From Veillonella sp. (GTDB taxonomy: Bacteria; Bacillota; Negativicutes; Veillonellales; Veillonellaceae): 5,135 nt of DNA. Shown here one piece after another: positions 1-5,126 of this stretch. The stretch covers positions 1 through 5,135 of the forward strand of contig DXZL01000113.1 in NCBI GenBank assembly GCA_019419725.1. The letters run 5' to 3'. A program made the position numbers and the translations under genes. Numbering within the stretch: the first letter of the stretch is position 1; each line of letters begins with the position of its first letter. Below the pieces are notes generated by a model that saw only the letters and a list, made by a program, of their open reading frames with translations, made no database searches and had not been told where the DNA came from.

Positions 1-45
1 ATAATAAATATAGTTGTATTCCTTATCTGAAATAAATTTTACTAG

Positions 46-77
46 ATATTATATTAGTGATATAACTAATATAATAT
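46..77. repeat. 13-bp perfect inverted repeat, AT-rich hairpin
   Basis: Positions 46-58 and 65-77 are exact reverse complements (ATATTATATTAGT and ACTAATATAATAT), separated by a six-base loop. No T-run follows on either strand, so it is not a canonical intrinsic terminator. It could be a weak hairpin at the end of a gene to the left of the window, or a protein binding site. Confidence 0.55.
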
Positions 78-106
78 TCTGATATAGAGTATTATTTATA
101 ATTAAT

Positions 107-130
107 TACAGTAAAAATAGAGTTACTGTA
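107..130. repeat. 8-bp inverted repeat
   Basis: TACAGTAA at 107-114 and TTACTGTA at 123-130 are exact reverse complements around an eight-base spacer. It has the size of a regulator operator or a small hairpin, but no promoter elements are convincing next to it. In such AT-rich DNA a chance origin is possible. Confidence 0.35.
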
Positions 131-387
131 GAGAACAAGACCGGTATTTATATAATAGATATAAGTAAAAAAATATATATTGACTTACAATCTCATAGAT
201 GATCTTAATATTAATCTATAAAAATTCTTTATTTTATTGGGTCATCGAGAACTAATAAATATTTAAAACTAAAGCTTTATAATATGAAATCTAATAAAAG
301 TAATATGTAATTTTAAATGATTAAGAAAAGAAAAAAGAAGTGGTGTGAATCTGATTTATTAAACTAATTTCTTGATGCGTTATTTTT

Positions 388-418
388 TACGTATACACTT
401 TTGTACAATATACATGTA
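388..418 (+). promoter_or_regulatory. cluster of short palindromes, possible promoter/operator of the small membrane protein gene
   Basis: Three palindromes follow each other: TACGTA/GTATAC (388-396), TTGTACAA (401-408) and TACATGTA (411-418). A possible -10 box TACAAT (404-409) lies within them, but the matching -35 position (TATTTT, 381-386) is poor. They end about 46 nt before the ATG at 465. A repressor site is a reasonable inference, but the promoter assignment is weak. Confidence 0.25.
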
Positions 419-464
419 ATCAGTTAGTTATTCTAATATTATTTGTAGTATAGAGGTGTATGAT

Positions 465-809
465 ATGAAAATAGATGTTATTAAAGAAGCTCTTGAAAGT
501 GTAAAAAAAGAAGATCCTAAATTATACGAGAATGTAGTAGAGTATATTTCTTCTAGTAAAAATAATAACGGTATTTACCTTGATGGGATGTATAAAGAAC
601 ATACATGGCCTAATATTATAGGCCCTATGCCAGAGCCTTTTCCTCGGCCTAGGAATCCATCTGAACAAAATCCATTTGATATTTTTTTACCATTGGCAGG
701 TTTATATCTATTCTACAAGTTTGTTAGATGGATATGGCAATTATTACAAGGAAATCAACTAGATATTTCCTTAGATGATATTATCAAGTATATGAATAGT
801 TCTAAATAA
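465..809 (+). CDS. small single-pass membrane protein of unknown function
   Basis: A 114-residue protein that I do not recognise. The ATG at 465 is preferred because an AGAGG ribosome binding site (452-456) lies eight bases before it. A GTG at 456 would add three residues but overlaps that site. The first 30 residues are charged and probably helical (IDVIKEALESVKKEDPK). The middle is Pro-rich (PMPEPFPRPRNP, about residues 53-64). A hydrophobic aromatic segment, from IFLPLAGLYLFYKF to WIWQLL (about residues 73-94), looks like one membrane span. A polar tail of about 20 residues follows. There is no signal peptidase site. The gene stands alone, with AT-rich DNA on both sides and no functional partner in view. 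Its unusual composition suggests an accessory or lineage-specific gene. A membrane-acting toxin or a phage-derived protein is possible, but nothing in the sequence proves either. Confidence 0.6.
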   Translation: MKIDVIKEALESVKKEDPKLYENVVEYISSSKNNNGIYLDGMYKEHTWPNIIGPMPEPFPRPRNPSEQNPFDIFLPLAGLYLFYKFVRWIWQLLQGNQLDISLDDIIKYMNSSK

Positions 810-892
810 TTGTTGTATCGTAGTAAGAGTTATATGTTCTTTACTTTGACCAATGGTTTGCTAATGAAATTTGGTGTGTTGAGGCAGAATAT

Positions 893-953
893 TAGAAGTA
901 ACTATAAAGGACTAGCAATATAATAAAATATGTATTGCTAGTCCTAACTTCTA
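893..953 (+). repeat. long nested hairpin after the small membrane protein gene, no U-tract
   Basis: A 12-bp perfect stem (909-920 with 933-944, GGACTAGCAATA/TATTGCTAGTCC) extends by one A-T pair outside and two pairs inside. An outer 7-bp stem, TAGAAGT (893-899) with ACTTCTA (947-953), encloses it, separated by a lopsided internal loop. The T-run expected of an intrinsic terminator is missing: CACAAAAATGAC-like sequence follows instead. It may still protect or end the upstream transcript, and it separates that gene from the strong promoter at 983. It could also be a small mobile inverted repeat. Confidence 0.6.
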
Positions 954-982
954 CAAAAATGACAATATTTTAAAAATAATTA

Positions 983-1011
983 TTGACACACACGGATGCG
1001 TGTATTATAAT
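983..1011 (+). promoter_or_regulatory. consensus sigma-70 promoter with inverted repeat in the spacer
   Basis: A perfect -35 TTGACA (983-988) and a perfect -10 TATAAT (1006-1011) are separated by exactly 17 bases. Transcription should start near 1018. The spacer contains ACACG (990-994) and CGTGT (999-1003) around GATG, an inverted repeat well placed to act as an operator. The promoter lies about 360 nt before the DUF2828 start codon, so it produces a long untranslated leader. A full-consensus promoter here points to strong transcription of that leader, possibly held off by a repressor. Confidence 0.8.
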
Positions 1012-1057
1012 TACATCATCAGGTGAGTTAAATCACCAACATGTAGAACAGAAAGAC

Positions 1058-1118
1058 TTAGGTTCTAACAGCAATCTTATAATATACATAGCTTAATAGA
1101 GATGAGTATAGAATCTAG
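1058..1118 (+). ncRNA. RNA element A: long-range helix enclosing the first repeat copy
   Basis: TTAGGTTCTA (1058-1067) can pair with TAGAATCTAG (1109-1118) as ten continuous pairs, two of them G-U. The enclosed 41-nt loop starts almost at once with CAGCAATCTT (1069-1078), and ATCTT (1074-1078) can pair with GAGAT (1099-1103). The 5' strand can instead pair upstream, TAGAAC (1044-1049) with GTTCTA (1062-1067), so two mutually exclusive folds exist. The layout matches that of element B. The pairing was found by eye and no folding was run. Confidence 0.3.
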
Positions 1119-1178
1119 TATAATTTAATAGTTATCGTTCATAAACGATTCATAAGGTTAGACACAAGCAGCAATCTT
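1069..1178 (+). repeat. 10-nt direct repeat CAGCAATCTT, copies at 1069-1078 and 1169-1178
   Basis: The two exact copies are precisely 100 nt apart. A GGTT tetranucleotide lies 8 nt before the first copy and 13 nt before the second, and each copy sits just inside the 5' strand of a predicted long helix. In random sequence of this length an exact 10-mer repeat would be uncommon (by hand, fewer than one in ten). This supports two related elements arising by duplication, or two binding sites for the same partner. Confidence 0.6.
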
Positions 1179-1248
1179 CAGATTAAATAACCAGAAAAAG
1201 TGATTTTGGAGACCTTTTGGTCTAGAGCATCGTGTCTAGTTAGCCTTA
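1153..1248 (+). ncRNA. RNA element B: bulged terminal helix enclosing the second repeat copy
   Basis: TAAGGTTAGACAC (1153-1165) can pair with 1232-1248: seven Watson-Crick pairs TAGACAC/GTGTCTA, a four-base bulge (1239-1242), then six more pairs including one U-G. The roughly 66-nt interior holds CAGCAATCTT (1169-1178), an AATC/GATT mini-hairpin and AGACC-TTTT-GGTCT. A bulged helix formed by the two ends around a separate module is how Y RNAs are built. That is a resemblance in shape only, because I see no known Ro-binding consensus. Confidence 0.35.
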
Positions 1249-1290
1249 GCCTCAGTGAGGTTAGTAATTGTCTTGAACTTTGTATTGTAG

Positions 1291-1357
1291 CCGCTTATGG
1301 TTGTCTTGTTTATTTTGCTTTCAAAATTTACGTTGTGATAATCTGGAGCGGTTTTTT
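1291..1357 (+). terminator. possible attenuator/terminator-like stem with six Ts before the DUF2828 gene
   Basis: CCGCT (1291-1295) pairs with AGCGG (1347-1351), extendable by one wobble pair, and TTTTTT (1352-1357) follows directly. The interior is long (about 50 nt) and contains its own hairpin ATTTTG/CAAAAT (1312-1327). This could mark the 3' end of a small RNA or a conditional terminator eight bases before the ribosome binding site. The short closing stem makes it much weaker than a normal intrinsic terminator. Confidence 0.3.
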
Positions 1358-1364
1358 ATATGTT

Positions 1365-1370
1365 AAGGAG
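1365..1370 (+). promoter_or_regulatory. ribosome binding site that fixes the DUF2828 start
   Basis: AAGGAG lies nine bases before the ATG at 1380. The only longer in-frame start, GTG at 1200, has just an A-rich AGAAAAAG before it and adds 60 residues unlike the family. This site therefore decides for the ATG at 1380. Confidence 0.85.
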
Positions 1371-1379
1371 ATAGGAACT

Positions 1380-2996
1380 ATGAATACATTTATGAACGCT
1401 TTAACAAATAATGAAAAATCTTATACTGCTAACGATGGTACAGCATATCGTACGAGTGGTAGTGCTTTGGTGGACCTTAATTTCTCTGTGCCTGCATTGC
1501 GTCAGGCTGCTGTTGATTTCTATGGTAAAAGTAAACATAATCATCATTTTTATAGTACTGCTCGCACTATGGATGCTGTAGAGGCGTTACGTCTATTCAT
1601 TACATCCTATGAAGATGATCCTCTTTATACGATGAAATGGCTTATGTATGTGCGCCACATTAAGATAGGTCTCGGCGAGCGCGATGTATTCCGTATGATG
1701 CTCACTAAAATAGGTAACTTACATCCAGAAATGGCATTGCAGTTTATCATCGGTACTGAATTATGGAACTATGGTCGTTGGGATGATGTGCTACGTATCT
1801 TTTTTGATACGACGAGTACTATCTTACATGATGGGCTAGGAGAAGTAATTTCCAATCAGTTCAGACGTGATGTAATCGGCAGTGGTCTCGGCGACTCTAT
1901 TAGCTTATTAGCAAAATGGATGCCATCCAATAATACATCCTCTAAGGAAAAGTGTTCTGAAGCAGTTATTTTGCAATCCTTGTTACACTTAAGTGCACGT
2001 GAATACCGCAAAACCTTGTCTAAGTTACGAGAACATTTAGCGGTAGTAGATAGAAAGGCATCCCTCAACCAATGGAATGATATTAATTATAATCATGTGC
2101 CGTCTAAGGCGAATCTTAAATATCGTAATGCTTTCTTAATACATGATGAAGAACGTCGTAAGGCATATCTTACATCATTACAAAAGGGCAACGATGCTGT
2201 TAAGATTAATGCCAATTCTATGTTCTTGTACGATATTGTACAAGCCTATGTAAAGGGAGATAATTTCTGGGATAGTAGTCTAAATCCATATGACGAAACA
2301 TTAGAGAAGTTGTGGAATGCCCAAGATGCGCCTAAGGATTATGACGATATCTTAGTTATACGCGATGGGTCTGGATCTATGGGGGAAAAACTATCTGGTA
2401 ATAGTTCCGTCACCGCACTTAGCGTAGCAGATTCGATTGCATTGTATTGTGCACATCATAACAAGAATGAATCCTTTAAAAATCGATTCATTACCTTTAG
2501 CAATCGCCCTCAGATTGTAGATATTTCCATGTGTCAAACATTGCGAGATAAGTTAAGACGCTTGCATCGTTTTGACGATTACAGCAATACGGATATAGAG
2601 GCAACCTTTGATTTAATCCTCGATACAGCAGTAAAAAATCATCTGCCTCAAGAGGAGCTACCTTCATCGTGCCTTATTATTTCTGATATGCAGTTTGATC
2701 AAGCTACAAATCATGAAGATAATACAACTGTTATTGAATCGTGTCGCCGGAAATTTAAAGCCCTTGGGTATACTATGCCACGGCTTATTTTTTGGAACGT
2801 ATCTGTGTACGCACATAATACTATACCTGTTCAAATGCATCCAAGTGGTGTCATTCTTGTATCTGGATTCTCTAAATCTATCCTTGATATGGTGGTGTCT
2901 AGAGAACTCGATCCTGAAAGGGCACTTAAAGCTGAGCTAGATGCAAAGTGTAGTATTGTAGATACAGTACTACAAGATTATGTAAATGTAGCATAA
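1380..2996 (+). CDS. DUF2828-family protein: helical N-terminal domain plus vWA domain (TROVE/Ro60-like layout)
   Basis: A 538-residue protein, probably cytoplasmic, with no signal peptide or membrane segment. The start (NALTNNEKSYTANDGTAYRTSGSALVDL) and the block at residues 237-259 (YNHVPSKANLKYRN then AFLIHDEER) are features I associate with DUF2828 (UCP015417) proteins of bacteria, phages and plants. Residues about 20-310 look all-helical. From about 322 a von Willebrand A domain follows with the MIDAS motif DGSGS (329-333), Thr404-Asp405 (SNTDIEAT) and Asp436 (ISDMQFD), so metal binding looks intact. The helical-repeat plus vWA order and the length recall Ro60/Rsr, which bind Y RNAs and misfolded RNAs. 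Direct homology to TROVE is inference, and the sequence match is to DUF2828. The biochemical function is unknown. The gene is transcribed with a long structured leader and ends at a strong terminator, so it is a one-protein unit. Confidence 0.85.
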   Translation: MNTFMNALTNNEKSYTANDGTAYRTSGSALVDLNFSVPALRQAAVDFYGKSKHNHHFYSTARTMDAVEALRLFITSYEDDPLYTMKWLMYVRHIKIGLGERDVFRMMLTKIGNLHPEMALQFIIGTELWNYGRWDDVLRIFFDTTSTILHDGLGEVISNQFRRDVIGSGLGDSISLLAKWMPSNNTSSKEKCSEAVILQSLLHLSAREYRKTLSKLREHLAVVDRKASLNQWNDINYNHVPSKANLKYRNAFLIHDEERRKAYLTSLQKGNDAVKINANSMFLYDIVQAYVKGDNFWDSSLNPYDETLEKLWNAQDAPKDYDDILVIRDGSGSMGEKLSGNSSVTALSVADSIALYCAHHNKNESFKNRFITFSNRPQIVDISMCQTLRDKLRRLHRFDDYSNTDIEATFDLILDTAVKNHLPQEELPSSCLIISDMQFDQATNHEDNTTVIESCRRKFKALGYTMPRLIFWNVSVYAHNTIPVQMHPSGVILVSGFSKSILDMVVSRELDPERALKAELDAKCSIVDTVLQDYVNVA

Positions 2997-3016
2997 TTTA
3001 TATATAATCTTATCAC

Positions 3017-3062
3017 ATAAGGTTCTTATTAGTCTGTTTCTGACTAGTAGGACCTTATTTTT
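3017..3062 (+). terminator. intrinsic terminator of the DUF2828 gene
   Basis: The left arm 3017-3034 pairs with the right arm 3042-3058 over 17 base pairs, with one bulged T (3023), two G-U pairs and a seven-base loop (TGTTTCT). A run of five Ts (3058-3062) follows directly. It lies about 20 nt after the DUF2828 stop codon and separates it from the nudF-deoB operon. Confidence 0.85.
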
Positions 3063-3076
3063 GTGTACATAATTTG

Positions 3077-3085
3077 TGCTATAAT
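3077..3085 (+). promoter_or_regulatory. extended -10 promoter of the nudF-deoB operon
   Basis: TGCTATAAT is a perfect extended -10 element (TG at 3077-3078, TATAAT at 3080-3085). There is no good -35: the corresponding position falls in the T-run of the preceding terminator (TTTTTG near 3058-3063), as is common for extended -10 promoters. The start should be near 3092, giving a leader of about 47 nt. Confidence 0.7.
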
Positions 3086-3138
3086 GAAGAGTAGGTTTTA
3101 TAAGGTAATAATCATTATATATATACGAGGAATTATAG

Positions 3139-3672
3139 ATGGCAATTAGCAAAGAGATACAAAAATCAAGCGAAATGAAGTTTGATGGTAAACTAATTAA
3201 AGTTACTTATGATATAGCTGATGTAAATGGTAATGAAGCGTGGCGTGAGGTTGTTCATCATCCTGGTGCTACAGCTATTGTGGTTGTTACTGAAGATAAT
3301 AAGATTGTAATGGAACGCCAATTCCGTTATGCTTTGCAACAGCCTTTACTTGAAATTCCAGCAGGTAAACTTGATCCTAATGAAGAGCCTCTTAACTGTG
3401 CTAAACGTGAGTTAGCAGAGGAAACAGGGTATCGTGCGAACCATTGGATTCCATTAGGTACAATTGCTACAAGTCCTGGTTTCTGTAACGAAGTATTACA
3501 TTTATACTTAGCAAAAGATCTTACTATGGGTGAAACTAATTGGGATCCAGATGAATATGTGGAACTTGAATACTTTACTTTACCTGAATTATTAGAGGCT
3601 ATTAAGGCGGAGCAAATTAAGGATAGCAAATCTTTGGCAGCGCTTATGCTTGCAATGCCGTACCTCAAATAA
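3139..3672 (+). CDS. nudF: ADP-ribose pyrophosphatase, Nudix hydrolase
   Basis: A 177-residue cytoplasmic enzyme expected to split ADP-ribose into AMP and ribose 5-phosphate with divalent metal. The Nudix box GX5EX7REUXEEXGU is complete at residues 76-98, with Gly76, Glu82, Arg90-Glu91, Glu94-Glu95 and Gly97. The preceding RQFRYALQQPLLEIPAGKLD (60-79) and the SPGF motif (112-115), about 15 residues after the box, are typical of the ADP-ribose-specific branch rather than of MutT or Ap4A hydrolases. The length fits the family. A GAGGAA ribosome binding site (3127-3132) supports the ATG at 3139. The gene has its own extended -10 promoter and is followed after 21 nt by deoB, which also acts on ribose phosphates. 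A nudF gene in the neighbourhood of the phosphopentomutase gene is also known in Bacillus. Exact substrate preference cannot be proven from sequence. Confidence 0.9.
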   Translation: MAISKEIQKSSEMKFDGKLIKVTYDIADVNGNEAWREVVHHPGATAIVVVTEDNKIVMERQFRYALQQPLLEIPAGKLDPNEEPLNCAKRELAEETGYRANHWIPLGTIATSPGFCNEVLHLYLAKDLTMGETNWDPDEYVELEYFTLPELLEAIKAEQIKDSKSLAALMLAMPYLK

Positions 3673-3693
3673 CAGTACGTAATAGGAGGATAT

Positions 3694-4866
3694 ATGTTTA
3701 AACGAATTATCCTATTAGTTATGGACTCTGTTGGTATTGGTTATGCCGCAGATGCTGCAAAATTTGGTGATGAAGGCTCTAATACTTTGGGCCATATTGA
3801 ATCGACAGTAGGTAAAATTCATTGTCCTAATTTAAAATCTATCGGTTTAGGTCGCATTGCTGATATTTCTGATACTGGTGAAAGCATTAACGGTGCTTTT
3901 GGCCGTATGGCAGAGCTCAGTACCGGTAAAGATACGACTAGTGGCCATTGGGAAATGATGGGGCATCCTGTTACCGTTCCATTCCCAACCTTTTACGAAG
4001 GTTTTCCAAAAGAATTAATGGATACTTTCACAAAGGAAACAGGCTATGGTTATTTAGGTAATGAAGTTGCATCTGGTACAGAAATTATTGAACGTCTAGG
4101 TGCGGAACATATTAAAACCGGAAAACTTATTGTATATACGTCGGCAGACTCTGTATTTCAAATTGCAGCACATGAGGATGTGATTCCTTTAGATGAGCTA
4201 TATCGTATATGCCAAATTACCCGTGATAAGGTTTGCGTTGGAGATTACTATGTAGGCCGTATCATAGCACGTCCATTTGTAGGTGAACTTGGTAGTTTTG
4301 TACGCACATCTAACCGTCATGATTATAGTCGCATGCCTGAGAAAAAGATGGTACAACAAGAGTTACAAGATGCTGGTGTGCCAACGGTAGCAGTCGGTAA
4401 AATTGGAGATATTTATGCTCATGTTGGTTGGGATGAAAGCTATCCTACCAAATCTAATGCCCATGGTATGAATATGGTTCCATATCTATTAGGCTCTACA
4501 TTTGATTACGGTCTTATGATGGTAAACCTTGTTGAATTTGATAGTCTTTATGGTCATCGTAGGAATGTGGACGGCTATAAACGAGCTATTGAAGACTTTG
4601 ATTACCAACTAGGTGGGCTAATACCAATGCTCAATGATGACGATTTATTGCTTATTACTGCGGACCATGGTAATGATCCAACCTGGAAGGGAACAGATCA
4701 TACCCGTGAATTAGTACCTATTCTTGGTTATAGTCCGCGAATGAATGGGCCTGTAAATCTTGGGGATAGAAAAAGCTTTGCCGACATTGGTGAAACCATA
4801 TTGGAAAACTTTGAACTAAAACAATGGGGTATTGGCACATCGTTTTTAGAGAAAATTAGTAAATAA
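3694..4866 (+). CDS. deoB: phosphopentomutase
   Basis: A 390-residue cytoplasmic enzyme that interconverts (deoxy)ribose 1-phosphate and (deoxy)ribose 5-phosphate, linking nucleoside phosphorolysis to central carbon metabolism. It belongs to the alkaline phosphatase superfamily. The metal and catalytic residues known from Bacillus cereus are all present: Asp11 (MDSVGIG), the phospho-acceptor Thr81 (GKDTTSGHWE), Asp283 and His288 (FDSLYGHRR), Asp324-His325 (TADHGNDP) and His336 (TDHTRE). The cap domain between about residues 95 and 215 carries the family blocks ASGTEII, IVYTSADSVFQIAAHE and VGRIIARPFVGE. The length is normal (Bacillus about 394). An AGGAGG site (3684-3689) lies four bases before the ATG, a slightly short spacing. 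The gene is the second of an operon with the Nudix gene. No nucleoside phosphorylase follows inside the window, although one often does in relatives. Confidence 0.97.
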   Translation: MFKRIILLVMDSVGIGYAADAAKFGDEGSNTLGHIESTVGKIHCPNLKSIGLGRIADISDTGESINGAFGRMAELSTGKDTTSGHWEMMGHPVTVPFPTFYEGFPKELMDTFTKETGYGYLGNEVASGTEIIERLGAEHIKTGKLIVYTSADSVFQIAAHEDVIPLDELYRICQITRDKVCVGDYYVGRIIARPFVGELGSFVRTSNRHDYSRMPEKKMVQQELQDAGVPTVAVGKIGDIYAHVGWDESYPTKSNAHGMNMVPYLLGSTFDYGLMMVNLVEFDSLYGHRRNVDGYKRAIEDFDYQLGGLIPMLNDDDLLLITADHGNDPTWKGTDHTRELVPILGYSPRMNGPVNLGDRKSFADIGETILENFELKQWGIGTSFLEKISK

Positions 4867-4869
4867 CTT

Positions 4870-4972
4870 TCTCATATATTTTCGTATATTTAGGTTTTGA
4901 ATACTAGATTACTATTTATATACGACAATAATATAATTTCAATATAGCAAAGATAATATGCTATATATGAGA
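4870..4972. repeat. 10-bp inverted repeat spanning the region after deoB
   Basis: TCTCATATAT (4870-4879) and ATATATGAGA (4963-4972) are exact reverse complements with about 83 nt of AT-rich sequence between them. No gene is visible inside. The right copy runs into the large hairpin that follows, so the two structures would compete. It may be chance in AT-rich DNA. Confidence 0.3.
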
Positions 4973-5014
4973 TACTACCAGTTAAAAATATTTATTTTTA
5001 ACTGGTAGTATCTT
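4969..5014. repeat. about 20-bp perfect hairpin downstream of deoB
   Basis: GATACTACCAGTTAAAAA (4971-4988) is exactly complementary to TTTTTAACTGGTAGTATC (4995-5012). One more pair inside and one outside, plus a G-U, make a stem of about 20-21 pairs closing a four-base loop. It lies about 100 nt after the deoB stop. CTTAAAAATAG rather than a T-run follows, so it is not a standard terminator in either direction, although it may stabilise the 3' end of the deoB mRNA. Its symmetry is also that of a small mobile inverted repeat. Confidence 0.65.
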
Positions 5015-5039
5015 AAAAATAGTTAGTTACATCATAAAG

Positions 5040-5078
5040 AACGACCAACTTATGTACATCATAAGTTGGTTGTTTTTT
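5040..5078 (+). terminator. intrinsic terminator of the nudF-deoB operon
   Basis: CGACCAACTTATG (5042-5054) pairs with CATAAGTTGGTTG (5060-5072), including one G-U, around the loop TACAT. Six Ts (5073-5078) follow, and AA before the stem can pair with the first Ts. This is the only canonical terminator after deoB, about 175 nt past its stop, and would end the operon transcript. Confidence 0.85.
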
Positions 5079-5103
5079 ACTGTACGCCGAATAGGCATGA
5101 CTA

Positions 5104-5126
5104 AACCCCCAGTTAAACTGGGGGTT
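5104..5126. repeat. G+C-rich hairpin at the window edge, possible IS200/IS605 terminus
   Basis: CCCCCAGT (5106-5113) and ACTGGGGG (5117-5124) are perfect complements around TAA, with two further A-T pairs outside. No T-run follows (TTGGTAAAAAT), which argues against a terminator. IS200/IS605-family elements end in small imperfect or perfect hairpins recognised by TnpA, and the neighbouring GCCGAATAGGCATGACTAAA resembles such ends as I remember them. The element body would lie beyond 5135 and is not seen, so this stays tentative. Confidence 0.4.

Larger units (their letters stand above)
1..455. other. AT-rich intergenic region without a supported gene
   Basis: No reading frame here has a plausible length together with a ribosome binding site. 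The base composition is much richer in A+T than the genes to the right. The stretch holds two clear small inverted repeats (46-77 and 107-130), further loose AT-rich repeats such as ATAGAT...ATCTAT around 195-218, and a cluster of short palindromes just before the first gene (388-418). The sequence could be decayed accessory DNA or a long untranslated region. Nothing visible decides between these. Confidence 0.6.
1018..1357 (+). ncRNA. candidate structured leader RNA or tandem small RNAs upstream of the DUF2828 gene
   Basis: This stretch lies between a consensus promoter and the ribosome binding site of the DUF2828 gene and has no convincing coding sequence. It contains many complementary segments: GGTGA/TCACC (1022-1037), TAGAAC/GTTCTA (1044-1067), ATCGTT/AACGAT (1134-1149), AGACC/GGTCT with a TTTT loop (1210-1223), CCTC/GAGG (1250-1260), ATTTTG/CAAAAT (1312-1327), and two long-range helices described separately. 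It ends with a stem and six Ts. Genes for Ro60/Rsr proteins are often accompanied by Y RNAs, and that precedent suggests an RNA partner. However, I found no convincing tRNA-like T-arm as in YrlA, so the class is unknown. A cis-acting leader (attenuator or riboswitch) is the main alternative. Confidence 0.45.

Noticed and set aside
317..367. 16-codon Lys-rich open frame beginning MIKKRKKKW
   Set aside because: It has no ribosome binding site, is very short and lies in A-rich sequence that favours Lys codons by chance.
1055..1080. GGTTCTAAC as a tRNA-like T-loop, as in YrlA-type Y RNAs
   Set aside because: The flanking bases do not form a T-stem and the purine at the fourth loop position is missing.
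1240..1265. GCCTCAGTGAGGTTAG as a tRNA-like D-arm
   Set aside because: It resembles a D-arm but no matching anticodon, T or acceptor stems could be placed around it.
1856..2068. 70-codon frame on the minus strand inside the DUF2828 gene
   Set aside because: It lies fully antisense to a well-supported conserved coding region and has no recognisable domain.
2695..2940. 81-codon frame on the plus strand inside the DUF2828 vWA domain
   Set aside because: It is out of frame with the conserved vWA sequence and is a by-product of its codons.
2970..3152. 60-codon minus-strand frame across the intergenic region
   Set aside because: It runs through the terminator and promoter between the two units, is Tyr/Ile-rich as expected from AT-rich DNA, and has no family resemblance.
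3327..3668. 113-codon minus-strand frame opposite the Nudix gene
   Set aside because: It is antisense to an intact Nudix box, and its Ser-rich translation is typical of a shadow frame.
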